This document shows, one piece after another, positions 50,405 through 58,658 of a stretch of DNA of 64,000 nt (its first letter is position 1; the number at the start of each line of letters is the position of its first letter). The DNA is from JAUYIW01 sp043818555 (GTDB lineage Bacteria > Patescibacteriota > Patescibacteriia > UBA9934). The stretch spans positions 41,803 to 105,802 of the forward strand of contig JBDRFP010000002.1 of assembly GCA_043818555.1 (NCBI GenBank). Reading direction: 5' to 3'. The translations under genes were made by a program, and so were the position numbers. The notes under the pieces were generated by a model. That model ran no database searches. It was not told where the DNA came from and worked only from the letters and a program-made list of their open reading frames with translations.

Positions 50405-50540
50405 CGATCGATCCGAATATCAGTAACTTCCGTAGTTCCGTAACGAAAACCCACAGTCCGCTGTCATTGCGAGTAGTAAGGCGTGCACGTAAGGTCTGTA
50501 AAAAAAGACAGCCCAAAGGTTGTCTTTTTGTGATTCCTGA

Positions 50541-51140
50541 CTAGGCCTCTCTTCGGCCCAGCAAGGCGTCGCCAAGGGTGACTTCATCTGTGTATTCAAG
50601 GTCAGCGCCCATTGGGAGTCCGCGAGCAAGACGCGTAGCCTTACGGTCGAGCTGTCTTATTCGTCGTGACAAGTACATGATAGTAGTCTCACCGTGGACA
50701 TCAGGCGAGAAGGCTAAAATCACTTCTTCAATCTCTGACCTGGCCTCAAGCCGCTGAAATAGCCGGCTGGCATTTAAAGTATCTGGCGTCTGGCCGTCGA
50801 TTGGATTCAAAGTACCGCCAAGCACAAAATATCGGCCACTAAAGGTATTGGTTGCTTCAATAGTCGAAATATCGCGCGACTCGGCCACAACGCAAAGCAC
50901 AGAGTCGTCACGCTTAGGATCGGAACAAACATGGCAGGTTGACGATTCTGCATAAGCAAAGCAAGTGTTGCAGGCCCTAACCTGATCAAGGTTTGCAATC
51001 GCCTGAGCAAAACGCTGCCGCTCATCGCCTGACAGCCGAAGTAGCGCGAATACAAACCGCAGGGCCGTTTTAGGCCCCACAGCTGGAAGTTTTGTCAACG
51101 CCGCAACGGCATTGTGGATTGGAGCTGGGAACTGTCTCAT
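50541..51140 (-). CDS. recR: Recombination protein RecR
   Basis: RecFOR-pathway clamp loading at DNA gaps. 199 residues: helix-hairpin-helix LTKLPAVGPKTALRFVFALL, four-cysteine zinc finger CNTCFAYAESSTCHVC, Toprim domain (LCVVAESRDISTIEAT, EVILAFSPDVHGETTIMYLSR) and the C-terminal ARGLPMGADLEYTDEVTLGDALLGRR. Downstream of ybaB, the usual order. Confidence 0.96.
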   Translation of the reverse strand: MRQFPAPIHNAVAALTKLPAVGPKTALRFVFALLRLSGDERQRFAQAIANLDQVRACNTCFAYAESSTCHVCSDPKRDDSVLCVVAESRDISTIEATNTFSGRYFVLGGTLNPIDGQTPDTLNASRLFQRLEARSEIEEVILAFSPDVHGETTIMYLSRRIRQLDRKATRLARGLPMGADLEYTDEVTLGDALLGRREA

Positions 51141-51147
51141 AGCTTAG

Positions 51148-51259
51148 AATGACCAATTCACAAGCACCCAATGACCAGTGAACTCCCAATCACTAATCCC
51201 CAACTGGTTATTGTGTATTGGACATTCACTGGTCATTGGTTTTTTGGTCATTGGTCATT
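51148..51259. repeat. AATGACCAAT fold-back element, copy 4
   Basis: 112 bp with perfect terminal AATGACCAAT / ATTGGTCATT, placed between recR and ybaB; it ends one base before the ybaB stop codon. Confidence 0.8.
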
Positions 51260-51553
51260 TTAGAACCCCATGTCTTTCAGGGCGTCGAGTCCCCCCATGT
51301 CTTTCATTTTCTGTGCCATTTCTTTTTGAAGCTTCTTTGCCGCGTCATTGAAAGCGTCCTTTACCGCGCGCTCAGTTTCTTCGCGACTTAAGCCTTCGTC
51401 GATCTTAACACCCTGCACCTGCTGGTTCCCATCGATTGTGATCATCACCTTGTTGCCGCCGGACTTCCCGACGATTATGATTTCCGCAAGAGCTGACTGC
51501 ATTTCCTTTGCCTGACTTCTGAGGTCTTTGATTTGTTTTAGTTTGTTGAACAT
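51260..51553 (-). CDS. ybaB: YbaB/EbfC family nucleoid-associated protein
   Basis: 97 residues. MFNKLKQIKDLRSQAKEMQSAL helix, central strands VMITIDGNQQVQGVKIDEGL, C-terminal helix KLQKEMAQKMKDMGGLDALKDMGF. Binds DNA as a dimer. Upstream of recR on the same strand, though a repeat now separates them. Confidence 0.93.
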   Translation of the reverse strand: MFNKLKQIKDLRSQAKEMQSALAEIIIVGKSGGNKVMITIDGNQQVQGVKIDEGLSREETERAVKDAFNDAAKKLQKEMAQKMKDMGGLDALKDMGF

Positions 51554-51631
51554 AGTAAAAATTTATTTAAATACACTCTAAATAAGCTCGAAATTCAAAT
51601 TTAGGATTTAGTATTTCGAATTTAGGATTTA

Positions 51632-53062
51632 TTACTTAGGCGGCATACCCGGAGGCAAGCCCACATTTGCCGGGTTTGACCTTGACTCGGCCTGAGGCGG
51701 CGTAGGCTCGCGGTGGGTTTCCAGATTCTTAAACGATGCCCTTGTCTCATCCCAGAATAATTTTACCATGCCTGTCGGTCCATTGCGATGTTTTGCCACA
51801 TGAACCTCTGCCATTTTCTTATCCTGATCCGTTAATTCGTCCGGCTGATAGTTTCGGTCAGCAGCCTTTCTGTACAAAAACATTACAACGTCAGCGTCCT
51901 GTTCGATTGATCCGGACTCGCGCAGATGAGAAAGTTTTGGAATAGCCGGCTTTGAATTTTCCACGGCTCGGGAAAGCTGCGAAAGCGCAAGCACAGGAAC
52001 ATTAAGCTCGCGCGCGATCTGTTTGAGTCCCCTGCTGATCTCAGACACTTCCTGCACGCGGTTGTCTGTACGCGTGCGGCCTTCCATCAACTGGAGGTAG
52101 TCGATTACAATCAGGGACAATTCGTGCTCGGCTTGCAAGCGGCGCGCCTTAGTGCGGATTGTCATAATGTTGGCGCTCGCCGAATCATCAATATAAATCG
52201 GCGCTTCGGAAAGTTTTGCAAGCGCGTTGCCAATCCTTGGGAAGTCGTCGTCGCGCTCGCTCAACCGCCCGGTACGCAACTTCCACAGATCAATGTGCGC
52301 CTCGGCGCAGATCAGCCTATCAACCAACTGCTCCTTTGACATTTCAAGCGAAAACAAACCAACGGGCTTTTTAGCATTCAGCGCAACTGAGCGCGCGATG
52401 TCAAGCGCAAGCGATGTTTTACCGACAGACGGGCGGGCGGCAAGAATAACAAGGTCAGAAGGCTGAAGCCCGGCGAGTAGGTTATCCACCCCGGTAAAGC
52501 CGGTCGGTACTCCGCGAAGCGTGCCCTTGTTTTTATGAAGCTGGTCTATTCTCTCAAAAGCATCAGTCAAAATTGCCCGCAGCGGAACAAATGACTGCTT
52601 AATAAAATTTGACGATACATTAAATAGTTTCTGCTCGGCATTGTCGATTAGGATATCGGCGTCTTCCTTTTCGTCATATCCAAGCGCAGTAATTTCGCTT
52701 GCGGCGCGAATCAGTCGCCTTAGCGTTGCCTTTTTCTGAATGATTTCCGCGTAGTGCGTAATGTTCGCTGCAGTTGTGATTCTATTTGTCAGCTCTACCA
52801 AAGTTGTACGACCGCCGACAAGCTTTAGCTTTTTATTTTCTTCCAGTCGGTTGCCAAGCGTTAACAAGTCGATCGGCTCATGACGCTCAAACAACTCCAG
52901 CATGGTTTCATAAATTATGCCATGCGATTCTTTGTAAAAGTCTTCCTGCCGAACCATATCGGCCACTTTCATAAGAGCGTCCTGATCTACCAAAATCGAA
53001 CCAACCAGCGATTCCTCGGCCTCAATGTTATGTGGTGGAATTTTTTTTATTGTGTTGTCCAT
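51632..53062 (-). CDS. dnaB: Replicative DNA helicase DnaB
   Basis: 476 residues from ATG 53062 (MDNTIKKIPPHNIEAEESLVGSIL); 34 earlier open codons are intergenic repeat. N-terminal collar, then RecA-like ATPase: Walker A AARPSVGKTSLA, GLFSLEMSKEQLVDRL, Walker B LIVIDYLQLMEG, LSQLSRAVENSKPAIPKLSHLRESGSIEQDADVVMFLYR. No intein. Hexameric fork helicase. It lies downstream of rplU. Confidence 0.97.
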   Translation of the reverse strand: MDNTIKKIPPHNIEAEESLVGSILVDQDALMKVADMVRQEDFYKESHGIIYETMLELFERHEPIDLLTLGNRLEENKKLKLVGGRTTLVELTNRITTAANITHYAEIIQKKATLRRLIRAASEITALGYDEKEDADILIDNAEQKLFNVSSNFIKQSFVPLRAILTDAFERIDQLHKNKGTLRGVPTGFTGVDNLLAGLQPSDLVILAARPSVGKTSLALDIARSVALNAKKPVGLFSLEMSKEQLVDRLICAEAHIDLWKLRTGRLSERDDDFPRIGNALAKLSEAPIYIDDSASANIMTIRTKARRLQAEHELSLIVIDYLQLMEGRTRTDNRVQEVSEISRGLKQIARELNVPVLALSQLSRAVENSKPAIPKLSHLRESGSIEQDADVVMFLYRKAADRNYQPDELTDQDKKMAEVHVAKHRNGPTGMVKLFWDETRASFKNLETHREPTPPQAESRSNPANVGLPPGMPPK

Positions 53063-53125
53063 GGACCTACATCTTAACCGATCTGGCCGATTGCGCAAGT
53101 TGACATCATGTGGAGGGAGTGGTGA

Positions 53126-53243
53126 TAACCAAAAATGACCAATCCACAAGTACCCAATGACCAATTAATATCCAGTGTTCAATTACCAATTGGAGATTAG
53201 ACATTGGAAATTCATTGGGAATTGGTTCTTTGGTCGTTGGTTA
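53126..53243. repeat. AATGACCAAT-family fold-back element, copy 5
   Basis: 118 bp, outer ends TAACC / GGTTA, inner AATGACCAAT and TTTGGTCGTTGG. Between dnaB and the rplU terminator. Confidence 0.7.
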
Positions 53244-53246
53244 CTA

Positions 53247-53276
53247 AAATCCGCCGAGATCTACTCGGCGGATTTT
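53247..53276. terminator. Bidirectional terminator after rplU
   Basis: AAATCCGCCGAG (53247-53258) with CTCGGCGGATTT (53264-53275), 12 perfect pairs, T runs on both strands. Confidence 0.85.
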
Positions 53277-53288
53277 TTATTTGCTTAC

Positions 53289-53600
53289 TTAGGCGATCTT
53301 TTCAATCTTGATCAATGTAAACGGCTGCCTGTGGCCAACGTTTCGTCGGTACCGACTTTTTGGTTTGTACTTAATTACCGATACTTTCTTTGCCCTGCCC
53401 TGCTCAAGCACCGTTGCCTTCACTGTTACGCCAGCGACCGTTGGCGTACCTACTTTTACATCTGCGCCCTCTTCATCGGCAACCAACATGGCGTCGAACT
53501 CAATCGTTTTTCCGTCTTCGACTTCAAGCTTTTCAACCTTGAGCTCCTGCCCTTCGGTTACTCTGTATTGCTTTCCACCGGTTTTAATTACTGCGAACAT
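53289..53600 (-). CDS. rplU: 50S ribosomal protein L21
   Basis: 103 residues, normal length. MFAVIKTGGKQYRVTEGQELKVEKL, DAMLVADEEGADVKVGTP, and C-terminal VIKYKPKSRYRRNVGHRQPFTLIKIEKI are diagnostic. The usual downstream partner rpmA (L27) is not next to it. The leader contains TGACTTTGACTGTGAC repeat words (53605-53650). Confidence 0.96.
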   Translation of the reverse strand: MFAVIKTGGKQYRVTEGQELKVEKLEVEDGKTIEFDAMLVADEEGADVKVGTPTVAGVTVKATVLEQGRAKKVSVIKYKPKSRYRRNVGHRQPFTLIKIEKIA

Positions 53601-53801
53601 ATTTCGTTTGGCAGAACTATGACTTTGACTGTGACTATGACTTTGGATGTCGATATTTTGATTTCCTTGGTCATGGTCACTGTAATGGTCATCGTTCAGA
53701 TTACGCTGTCTGTGGGGGTCGCGATCGCGACACTTAATTCCCTCGACATGCTGATTAATAATGTTGCGAAAGTGTATCAGGTTAGCCCGGTTGTGTCAAG
53801 G

Positions 53802-54248
53802 CTATTCAACAATCACCATCTGCCCAATTAAAATATCGTGATCATCAATAAACCCGGCAGGAAACTCCAGCACCATGTCGACCTCAAACGGGCGCGAATA
53901 CATGCGCTCAGGTTCCTCTCCAGACAGCGGTTCCGGCACATTGCGATCAATCTTCATAACCTTGCCGTTCTGAACCCATACCACATCAAGATTGAACTCC
54001 ATGCCTTTCATCCAGAATGTCCTCTCCTCCTGATTGTTAAAGGTGAAAATCATTCCGTCGGCTTTGAGATCTTCAAGCTCAATTCCAGAAAGCCCACGCG
54101 CTTGCGTGTAGGCATTGCCGGCAACAAGCATATTTAATTCATTGCCGCCAACTGTTACATTAACGCTTCTATTTATGCTAAATGCCGCTGCCGTAATTAT
54201 GGCGCCGACGATTACGATGAATAGGATTGTCCAGATGTGGTTTTTCAT
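53802..54248 (-). CDS. DUF192 family protein, membrane-anchored
   Basis: 148 residues with an N-terminal signal/anchor helix (IWTILFIVIVGAIITAAAF). The DUF192 domain faces outside: GNAYTQARGLSGIELEDLKADGMIFTF, RTFWMKGMEFNLDVVWVQNGKVMKI, and VDMVLEFPAGFIDDHDI. Function is unknown. It starts 11 bases after the stop-side of the WecA-like gene's neighbour on the same strand. Confidence 0.88.
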   Translation of the reverse strand: MKNHIWTILFIVIVGAIITAAAFSINRSVNVTVGGNELNMLVAGNAYTQARGLSGIELEDLKADGMIFTFNNQEERTFWMKGMEFNLDVVWVQNGKVMKIDRNVPEPLSGEEPERMYSRPFEVDMVLEFPAGFIDDHDILIGQMVIVE

Positions 54249-54259
54249 ATTGATAAGGG

Positions 54260-55234
54260 CTAAGGGCTAGAGACTGGCCGAGACTTACTTTTTGAAAGTC
54301 TGTACGTTATGATGATCATTATTATGCCTAAAATACCGAGGGCGATCAACTTTTGCCAAGACTCAAAAACAAGTGTGGTAAGGCCAAACACGATCGCGAC
54401 TACCAAGTAGAGGGCCACGACTCTGCGTTGCGAAAATCCAAGATCGTATAGCTTATGATGAAGATGCAACCTGTCGCCTCTGGTGAAAATTGGCTTTCCT
54501 AGTCGAAAACGTTGCCACATTACAAAAAATACGTCAAGCGCCGGGATGCCGACTACTAGCAGCGCGGTCGCGACCTTGCTGCCGCTTATGATCGCCAACC
54601 CGCCGAGCAAGTAGCCGACGAATGTTGACCCTCCTTCGCCAAGGAAGATTTGGGCAGGGTTAAAGTTCCAAAGCATGAAGCCGATAAGCGCTCCGAATGC
54701 AATAAGCGCGAGCAGTGCAACGTCGGGCTGGAAATAAACAGTCGTGAGAGCAAGAAAAGCGATCATGAGCGTTCCGATCGAAGTAACCCCGGTTGCAAGA
54801 CCGTCTAGGCCATCGAGAAGTTTAGTCGTATAAATCATACCTAAAAGCCAGACAAAGGTGAACACAAAACTTATCCAAGGCACAATCTCAAATGGAGCCC
54901 CGAACGGGTTGGTCATTTTTGATGGGCCGATGCCTACAAGCGCGGCCGTTAACGCTGCGGCGATCGGAAATAAAACAGTGAACTTTGGCGGAAGGTCGAA
55001 CTTGTCGTCAACCACCCCGCCGGCGATTAAGATCAATCCGCCGAGCAAGAAACCAATCAAATGACCTGTATCGATGTCGCCTGTTGTTAGATAATCTGAG
55101 CATATCAACACGGCAATAGTGGGGATCGCAAACGCTAGAAAGACAGCCACACCACCAAGTCGAGGAATATTGCCCTTGTGGCGCTTACGGTCTTCCGTAG
55201 GTCGGTCAACAATCTTAAAACGCAAAGCAAGCAC
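54260..55234 (-). CDS. WecA/TagO-like polyprenyl-phosphate sugar-phosphate transferase
   Basis: Glycosyltransferase 4 (MraY/WecA) family membrane enzyme that starts a cell-surface polymer on undecaprenyl phosphate. RHKGNIPRLGGVAVFLAF, VVDDKFDLPPKF, TKLLDGLDGLATGV (DD/NLxDGxDGLA-type site), GEGGSTFVGYLLGGLA and RGDRLHLHHKLYDLGFSQRR. 324 codons from GTG 55234. The frame stays open 28 codons further up to 55318 and encodes an obvious first membrane helix (WWLYPVAGAFVSAIIL) but has no ATG, GTG or TTG; it ends at an AAATTCTAG repeat. An ATT start at 55318 is possible. Confidence 0.88.
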   Translation of the reverse strand: MLALRFKIVDRPTEDRKRHKGNIPRLGGVAVFLAFAIPTIAVLICSDYLTTGDIDTGHLIGFLLGGLILIAGGVVDDKFDLPPKFTVLFPIAAALTAALVGIGPSKMTNPFGAPFEIVPWISFVFTFVWLLGMIYTTKLLDGLDGLATGVTSIGTLMIAFLALTTVYFQPDVALLALIAFGALIGFMLWNFNPAQIFLGEGGSTFVGYLLGGLAIISGSKVATALLVVGIPALDVFFVMWQRFRLGKPIFTRGDRLHLHHKLYDLGFSQRRVVALYLVVAIVFGLTTLVFESWQKLIALGILGIIMIIITYRLSKSKSRPVSSP

Positions 55235-55373
55235 GCGAACAACATCGGTGAGAATTATGGCGCTTACAAACGCGCCGGCAACAGGATATAACCACCAATT
55301 AGGAATAAAATCTAGAATTTAGAATATACAAGTTAGAATAAGTTTATCGCATTAGCCTAATTTTGACAAAAAA

Positions 55374-55395
55374 CCCGCATTCTTTCGAACACGGG
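55374..55395 (-). terminator. Terminator of the 55414-57387 gene
   Basis: CCCGTGTTCGAAAGAATGCGGG on the minus strand (arms CCCG/CGGG plus TTC-GAA), followed by TTTTTTGTC. Confidence 0.7.
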
Positions 55396-55413
55396 CAGTT
55401 GGCGCGTTAGCGC

Positions 55414-57387
55414 CTAGTCCTTGGAGAACACGAGCCGTTCGCACATAGGATCGACCAGACCAAACACCTCTTTTGATGCCGTACCGTAAAAGCTCCCTTT
55501 GTTCCGCCTGCCGGATCCGCTGTACCAGAGATAAAACTCGCGCCTGTACTCAGGATCCTTTGACCTCTCTTGTAGCAGTTTACGGAAAAAAGCAGAAGCC
55601 TTCTTGGGATCCAGGTCGTTGAAGTACGACGAAACCCAATTGGGTCGAGTCTTCAGTATCAATTCCAGCTGGTATTCCTCAGGCATGGCATTCCACACCC
55701 TCAGAAACGCTTCCGGCCCATTCTTGGTCGCGGTGCCGTCAATCAATCTTGTCCATTCGTCTAAGGACAACTTGCCACCATCCTTATGCAAGGCTGCGGA
55801 AAGAGCTTGGTAGCCCTCCCACGCAATCAGCGGATCCATAAATGTTAGAATCCGCTGCGGTGTCCAATCAACCTTCTGAGCGGCGCTGTAGATGTAGTTG
55901 ACGCATCCCTTCGCATCCGTGCTCTTGCAGAGCTCTAGTACTAAGCTAGCCTGAGAAGTCCAGTCAATACGCTCTGCGGTTACAAGTGTTGCATCATTGC
56001 GTTCACCCTGATGTTTGCTGCCCTGCAGTATGCTCCAAAACTCCATCACCAACTCTGCTTTTTTCGCCAAATCCATCTTTTTGGAAAGGCATACGTCAAA
56101 GTCGAAGGTATCCAGAAACTTTCTTCTGGCATCTTCCGGCCATTTGTGAAAAGCTTTCAGATGCTTAACGAGATCCTTCAACGCATCAACCTTGTCGACG
56201 GTCTCCCAGGGTCTTTTAGCCTTCATCTCTTCTTCGTCAAGCCTTCTGGACACCTCTACTGTAGAGTGAATGAATAGCTGACTTCGCCAGAAGCTATCGA
56301 TTTCCTCATGCTGTGGTTCGTCCACTGACTCAACGCCCATGTAAAAATCACGCACGCGGTCAGCCACTCCCTGGAGCGCCTTTCCGGCCATCGCAATGAT
56401 TTCATGCACCTCGGCCTCTGAACATTTTTTTGCAAAGATCGTCATTCCGACAACCTTACTTAGACCGTATCCGCCCGACAACACAGAAGTCTCCTTTAAG
56501 AAGGCGGCCTTTGCAATTTTTGCGCTCGCTTCTGGGACTCGGCTCAGAAGCTGCTCGTAATCGAACATGATGATTTCCAAGAACTCACGGACTGAGCGGT
56601 CGATGAGCAGGATTTGCTCTTCGGCCGCACGTCCGGCTCTGTCGAGTCCTCCAAATCCACCGGACACCCTCGTACCCCAACCGGAAGTCATGGCGTTCAC
56701 CATAAGTGACGCCAAGAAGGGGTTCCAGACCCCACCAGCTGGATTGGACTGATTCCTGGTCTTGCGGCGAAAGTAGCGTGCCGCAAAGCTGTTCAGCTCA
56801 GGGTTTAGCGCCTCTAGCCAATCCACCTTTTTCGCAAGCGCGATTTCCCGCTCCACGCGATCGAGTACATCGACTACATACTGGAGCTCGGCCATGGTGG
56901 CCGGTGGGAGGACTGGATGGTCGCTCAGGCGTCCTTCGGCCCACTGCGTGAGCTGAGCTTCGGTGCCAGCATCTGTAACACCATAGAAACGCCGTTTCTT
57001 GTCGATAACGAAGCTTATCAGTGCATCGTGGCGCACCTGTTCGACACGCCTGTGGAGCTCGGCAACGTGCTTTTCTCCAATCTGGAAGAATGCGCTCAGA
57101 GGATTCCGCGACAGGCCTGTAACAGCCTTGTCGATGTTGCCCTTTGTTGCATACTCGAGCCCCAAGTTCACCGTAACGTAGACAATGGCCTCGGCTCGCT
57201 TCATAAGTCCGGGGTTGCGCTGGTCGAAACCTTCCCTTTGCACAACGCGCACTACGCACTTTTGCAGTTCGTCCGCGATGTCAAGTTCAGCGCCACTTTC
57301 TTCGATTCTTTCAATCGCCAGCCTTAGAAACGCTGACTTCTGCTTCGCCTGTTCATGCGCATCCATTACCTGAATTGCTGTGGACAT
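55414..57387 (-). CDS. Large cassette protein of unknown function
   Basis: 657 residues from ATG 57387 (MSTAIQVMDAHEQAK), chosen because TTGGAGAAAAC precedes it; 25 earlier codons are open but lack a ribosome site. Mostly helical and charged, with a glycine-rich patch near 270 (VSGGFGGLDRAGR). A C-terminal region carries short repeats of the type AERIDWTSQASLVLEL / AQKVDWTPQRILTFM, suggesting helical repeats. No membrane helix. Own terminator; promoter possibly TTGTGA-17-TTACAT. Confidence 0.6.
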   Translation of the reverse strand: MSTAIQVMDAHEQAKQKSAFLRLAIERIEESGAELDIADELQKCVVRVVQREGFDQRNPGLMKRAEAIVYVTVNLGLEYATKGNIDKAVTGLSRNPLSAFFQIGEKHVAELHRRVEQVRHDALISFVIDKKRRFYGVTDAGTEAQLTQWAEGRLSDHPVLPPATMAELQYVVDVLDRVEREIALAKKVDWLEALNPELNSFAARYFRRKTRNQSNPAGGVWNPFLASLMVNAMTSGWGTRVSGGFGGLDRAGRAAEEQILLIDRSVREFLEIIMFDYEQLLSRVPEASAKIAKAAFLKETSVLSGGYGLSKVVGMTIFAKKCSEAEVHEIIAMAGKALQGVADRVRDFYMGVESVDEPQHEEIDSFWRSQLFIHSTVEVSRRLDEEEMKAKRPWETVDKVDALKDLVKHLKAFHKWPEDARRKFLDTFDFDVCLSKKMDLAKKAELVMEFWSILQGSKHQGERNDATLVTAERIDWTSQASLVLELCKSTDAKGCVNYIYSAAQKVDWTPQRILTFMDPLIAWEGYQALSAALHKDGGKLSLDEWTRLIDGTATKNGPEAFLRVWNAMPEEYQLELILKTRPNWVSSYFNDLDPKKASAFFRKLLQERSKDPEYRREFYLWYSGSGRRNKGSFYGTASKEVFGLVDPMCERLVFSKD

Positions 57388-57485
57388 GTTTTCTCCAATG
57401 TTTTGATGTAAAGAGCTGTCGCTCGCGATCACAATAATCGTGAGCCCTTCTCTAGTTACCATAACATGATAATCAGAGAAAGAAA

Positions 57486-57509
57486 GGCCTCCGGATTCCT
57501 CCAGAGGCC
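57486..57509 (-). terminator. Terminator of the 57532-58302 gene
   Basis: GGCCTC(T)GGA / TCCGGAGGCC on the minus strand, then TTTCTTTCT. Confidence 0.75.
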
Positions 57510-57531
57510 CAACGGTTGGACTGGTCGATGA

Positions 57532-58302
57532 CTAGCCCAGATCGAGACCAGCTACCAGGTCGTCGGCCTTGGCTTCGGTCTCTTCGATGCCTTCGGGCAT
57601 TACGAACGCTTTACGCATGGCGTAGGCGTGCTTGTCGACCAGGTCGTACTCTATCTCTTCGAGCGTGAGCCTTTCCGTCATGTCCATCGCCGCGTACCAG
57701 TAGCTCTTGGGCGTGATCTCTGCGATCTCTCGCGAGAGGTCGTCATCGATGCTGGCCACGTCGTCCTGCGCTGCACGCATCACAAACGCCAGAAACTCAT
57801 GACCCAGCGCTTCGAGCATGGCATCTCGCCAGTCTTCGTCAGTGGAACGGATGATGGTCGACAAGTACACCAGCGCGCGCTCCGGGTGCACGCGCACCAC
57901 CATCTTGCGCTCGTTGCCGGACGCGTCGACGATCATCAGGACGCGCCTGTCCTTAGCGTCCTCGATCTCATCGAGACCCTTGCCGTGGATGAAGTAGTCC
58001 ATCCATCGGTCGAGCTCGTTCATCTCGGAAAAGACGGCCGCGTCGACCATCACGCTTGCGGTCGCCGCTTCCGGCAACATGAGCGGCAGCAAGGCCGCTT
58101 CGGTGGATCCGCCGATCTCCTCGCGGGTGAGCTGGGCCTGGTGCAACACAGGAAGCGCTGCCATGGCCTCGCTCGCCTGAGCGTGCGGTACGCTTGTAAG
58201 CGCATGGGCGACTTCCGCGCTCCTCAGTCTGCCGGCCACCACCAAGGTAGCAAACTCACTCGGCGCGATCGTGCTCATCAGCTGCAATGCTGTTGAAGGC
58301 AT
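57532..58302 (-). CDS. Cassette protein of unknown function
   Basis: 256 residues. CCTGGAGACAAA precedes ATG 58302. The N-terminal third is Ala/Leu-rich helices (VAHALTSVPHAQASEAMAAL), resembling HEAT-like packing but not a clear match. The C-terminal half is acidic with DEDWRDAMLEALGHEFLAF and TPKSYWYAAMDMTERL. No known motif, no membrane helix. It is upstream of the 657-residue cassette on the same strand, but each has its own terminator. Confidence 0.6.
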   Translation of the reverse strand: MPSTALQLMSTIAPSEFATLVVAGRLRSAEVAHALTSVPHAQASEAMAALPVLHQAQLTREEIGGSTEAALLPLMLPEAATASVMVDAAVFSEMNELDRWMDYFIHGKGLDEIEDAKDRRVLMIVDASGNERKMVVRVHPERALVYLSTIIRSTDEDWRDAMLEALGHEFLAFVMRAAQDDVASIDDDLSREIAEITPKSYWYAAMDMTERLTLEEIEYDLVDKHAYAMRKAFVMPEGIEETEAKADDLVAGLDLG

Positions 58303-58354
58303 TTTGTCTCCAGGGGTTGAAATGTTCGCCTTAGGTCGTTATCTACGACGACTA

Positions 58355-58383
58355 AATCTACCACAATTAGTCGAATTTGTCAA
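58355..58383 (-). promoter_or_regulatory. Promoter of the 57532-58302 gene
   Basis: Minus strand TTGACA (58378-58383), 17-base spacer ending TTGTGG (extended -10), TAGATT (58355-58360). Confidence 0.7.
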
Positions 58384-58398
58384 ATGTTTCTCGCCGAC

Positions 58399-58540
58399 CT
58401 TCCGAGCACGCCTGGCTTTGGCAGAGCAGGAGTCAGGAATAGCATTTTCAACCCATTCGTATCCATTTAAAAACGAATGGAGTCCAAAATGCCCTGACGC
58501 ATCCTCTGCCTAATGCCGGGCGAGCGCAGGCAGTCGGAAG
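58399..58540. repeat. 142-bp imperfect fold-back element
   Basis: Nested arms pair across the element: CTTCCGA/TCGGAAG at the ends, GGCAGAG/CTCTGCC, TCAGG/CCTGA, GCATTTT/AAAATGC and CCATTCGT/ACGAATGG toward the centre (58475). No ORF. It could be a MITE-like element or a structured RNA. A second hairpin, CCCCATTTCTTTG / CAAAGAAATGGGG, follows at 58552-58583. Together these fill the 58303-58656 gap. Confidence 0.6.
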
Positions 58541-58634
58541 CAGTTTCTTTCCCCCATTTCTTTGCTGCTCCAAAGAAATGGGGCTGGGGATCTGGGGTGG
58601 CGCCCACCCCGGGGATAAAAAGAACATAATCAAA

Positions 58635-58658
58635 AAGGACGCGATATTCCGCGTCCTT
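58635..58658 (-). terminator. Terminator of the Clp ATPase gene
   Basis: AAGGACGCG (58635-58643) with CGCGTCCTT (58650-58658), then TTTTTGATT on the minus strand; it overlaps the last base of the stop codon. Confidence 0.8.

Noticed and set aside
57628..58296. 222-codon plus-strand ORF
   Set aside because: Antisense to the GC-rich 57532 cassette, whose start, promoter and terminator are all convincing; long antisense frames are expected in GC-rich genes.
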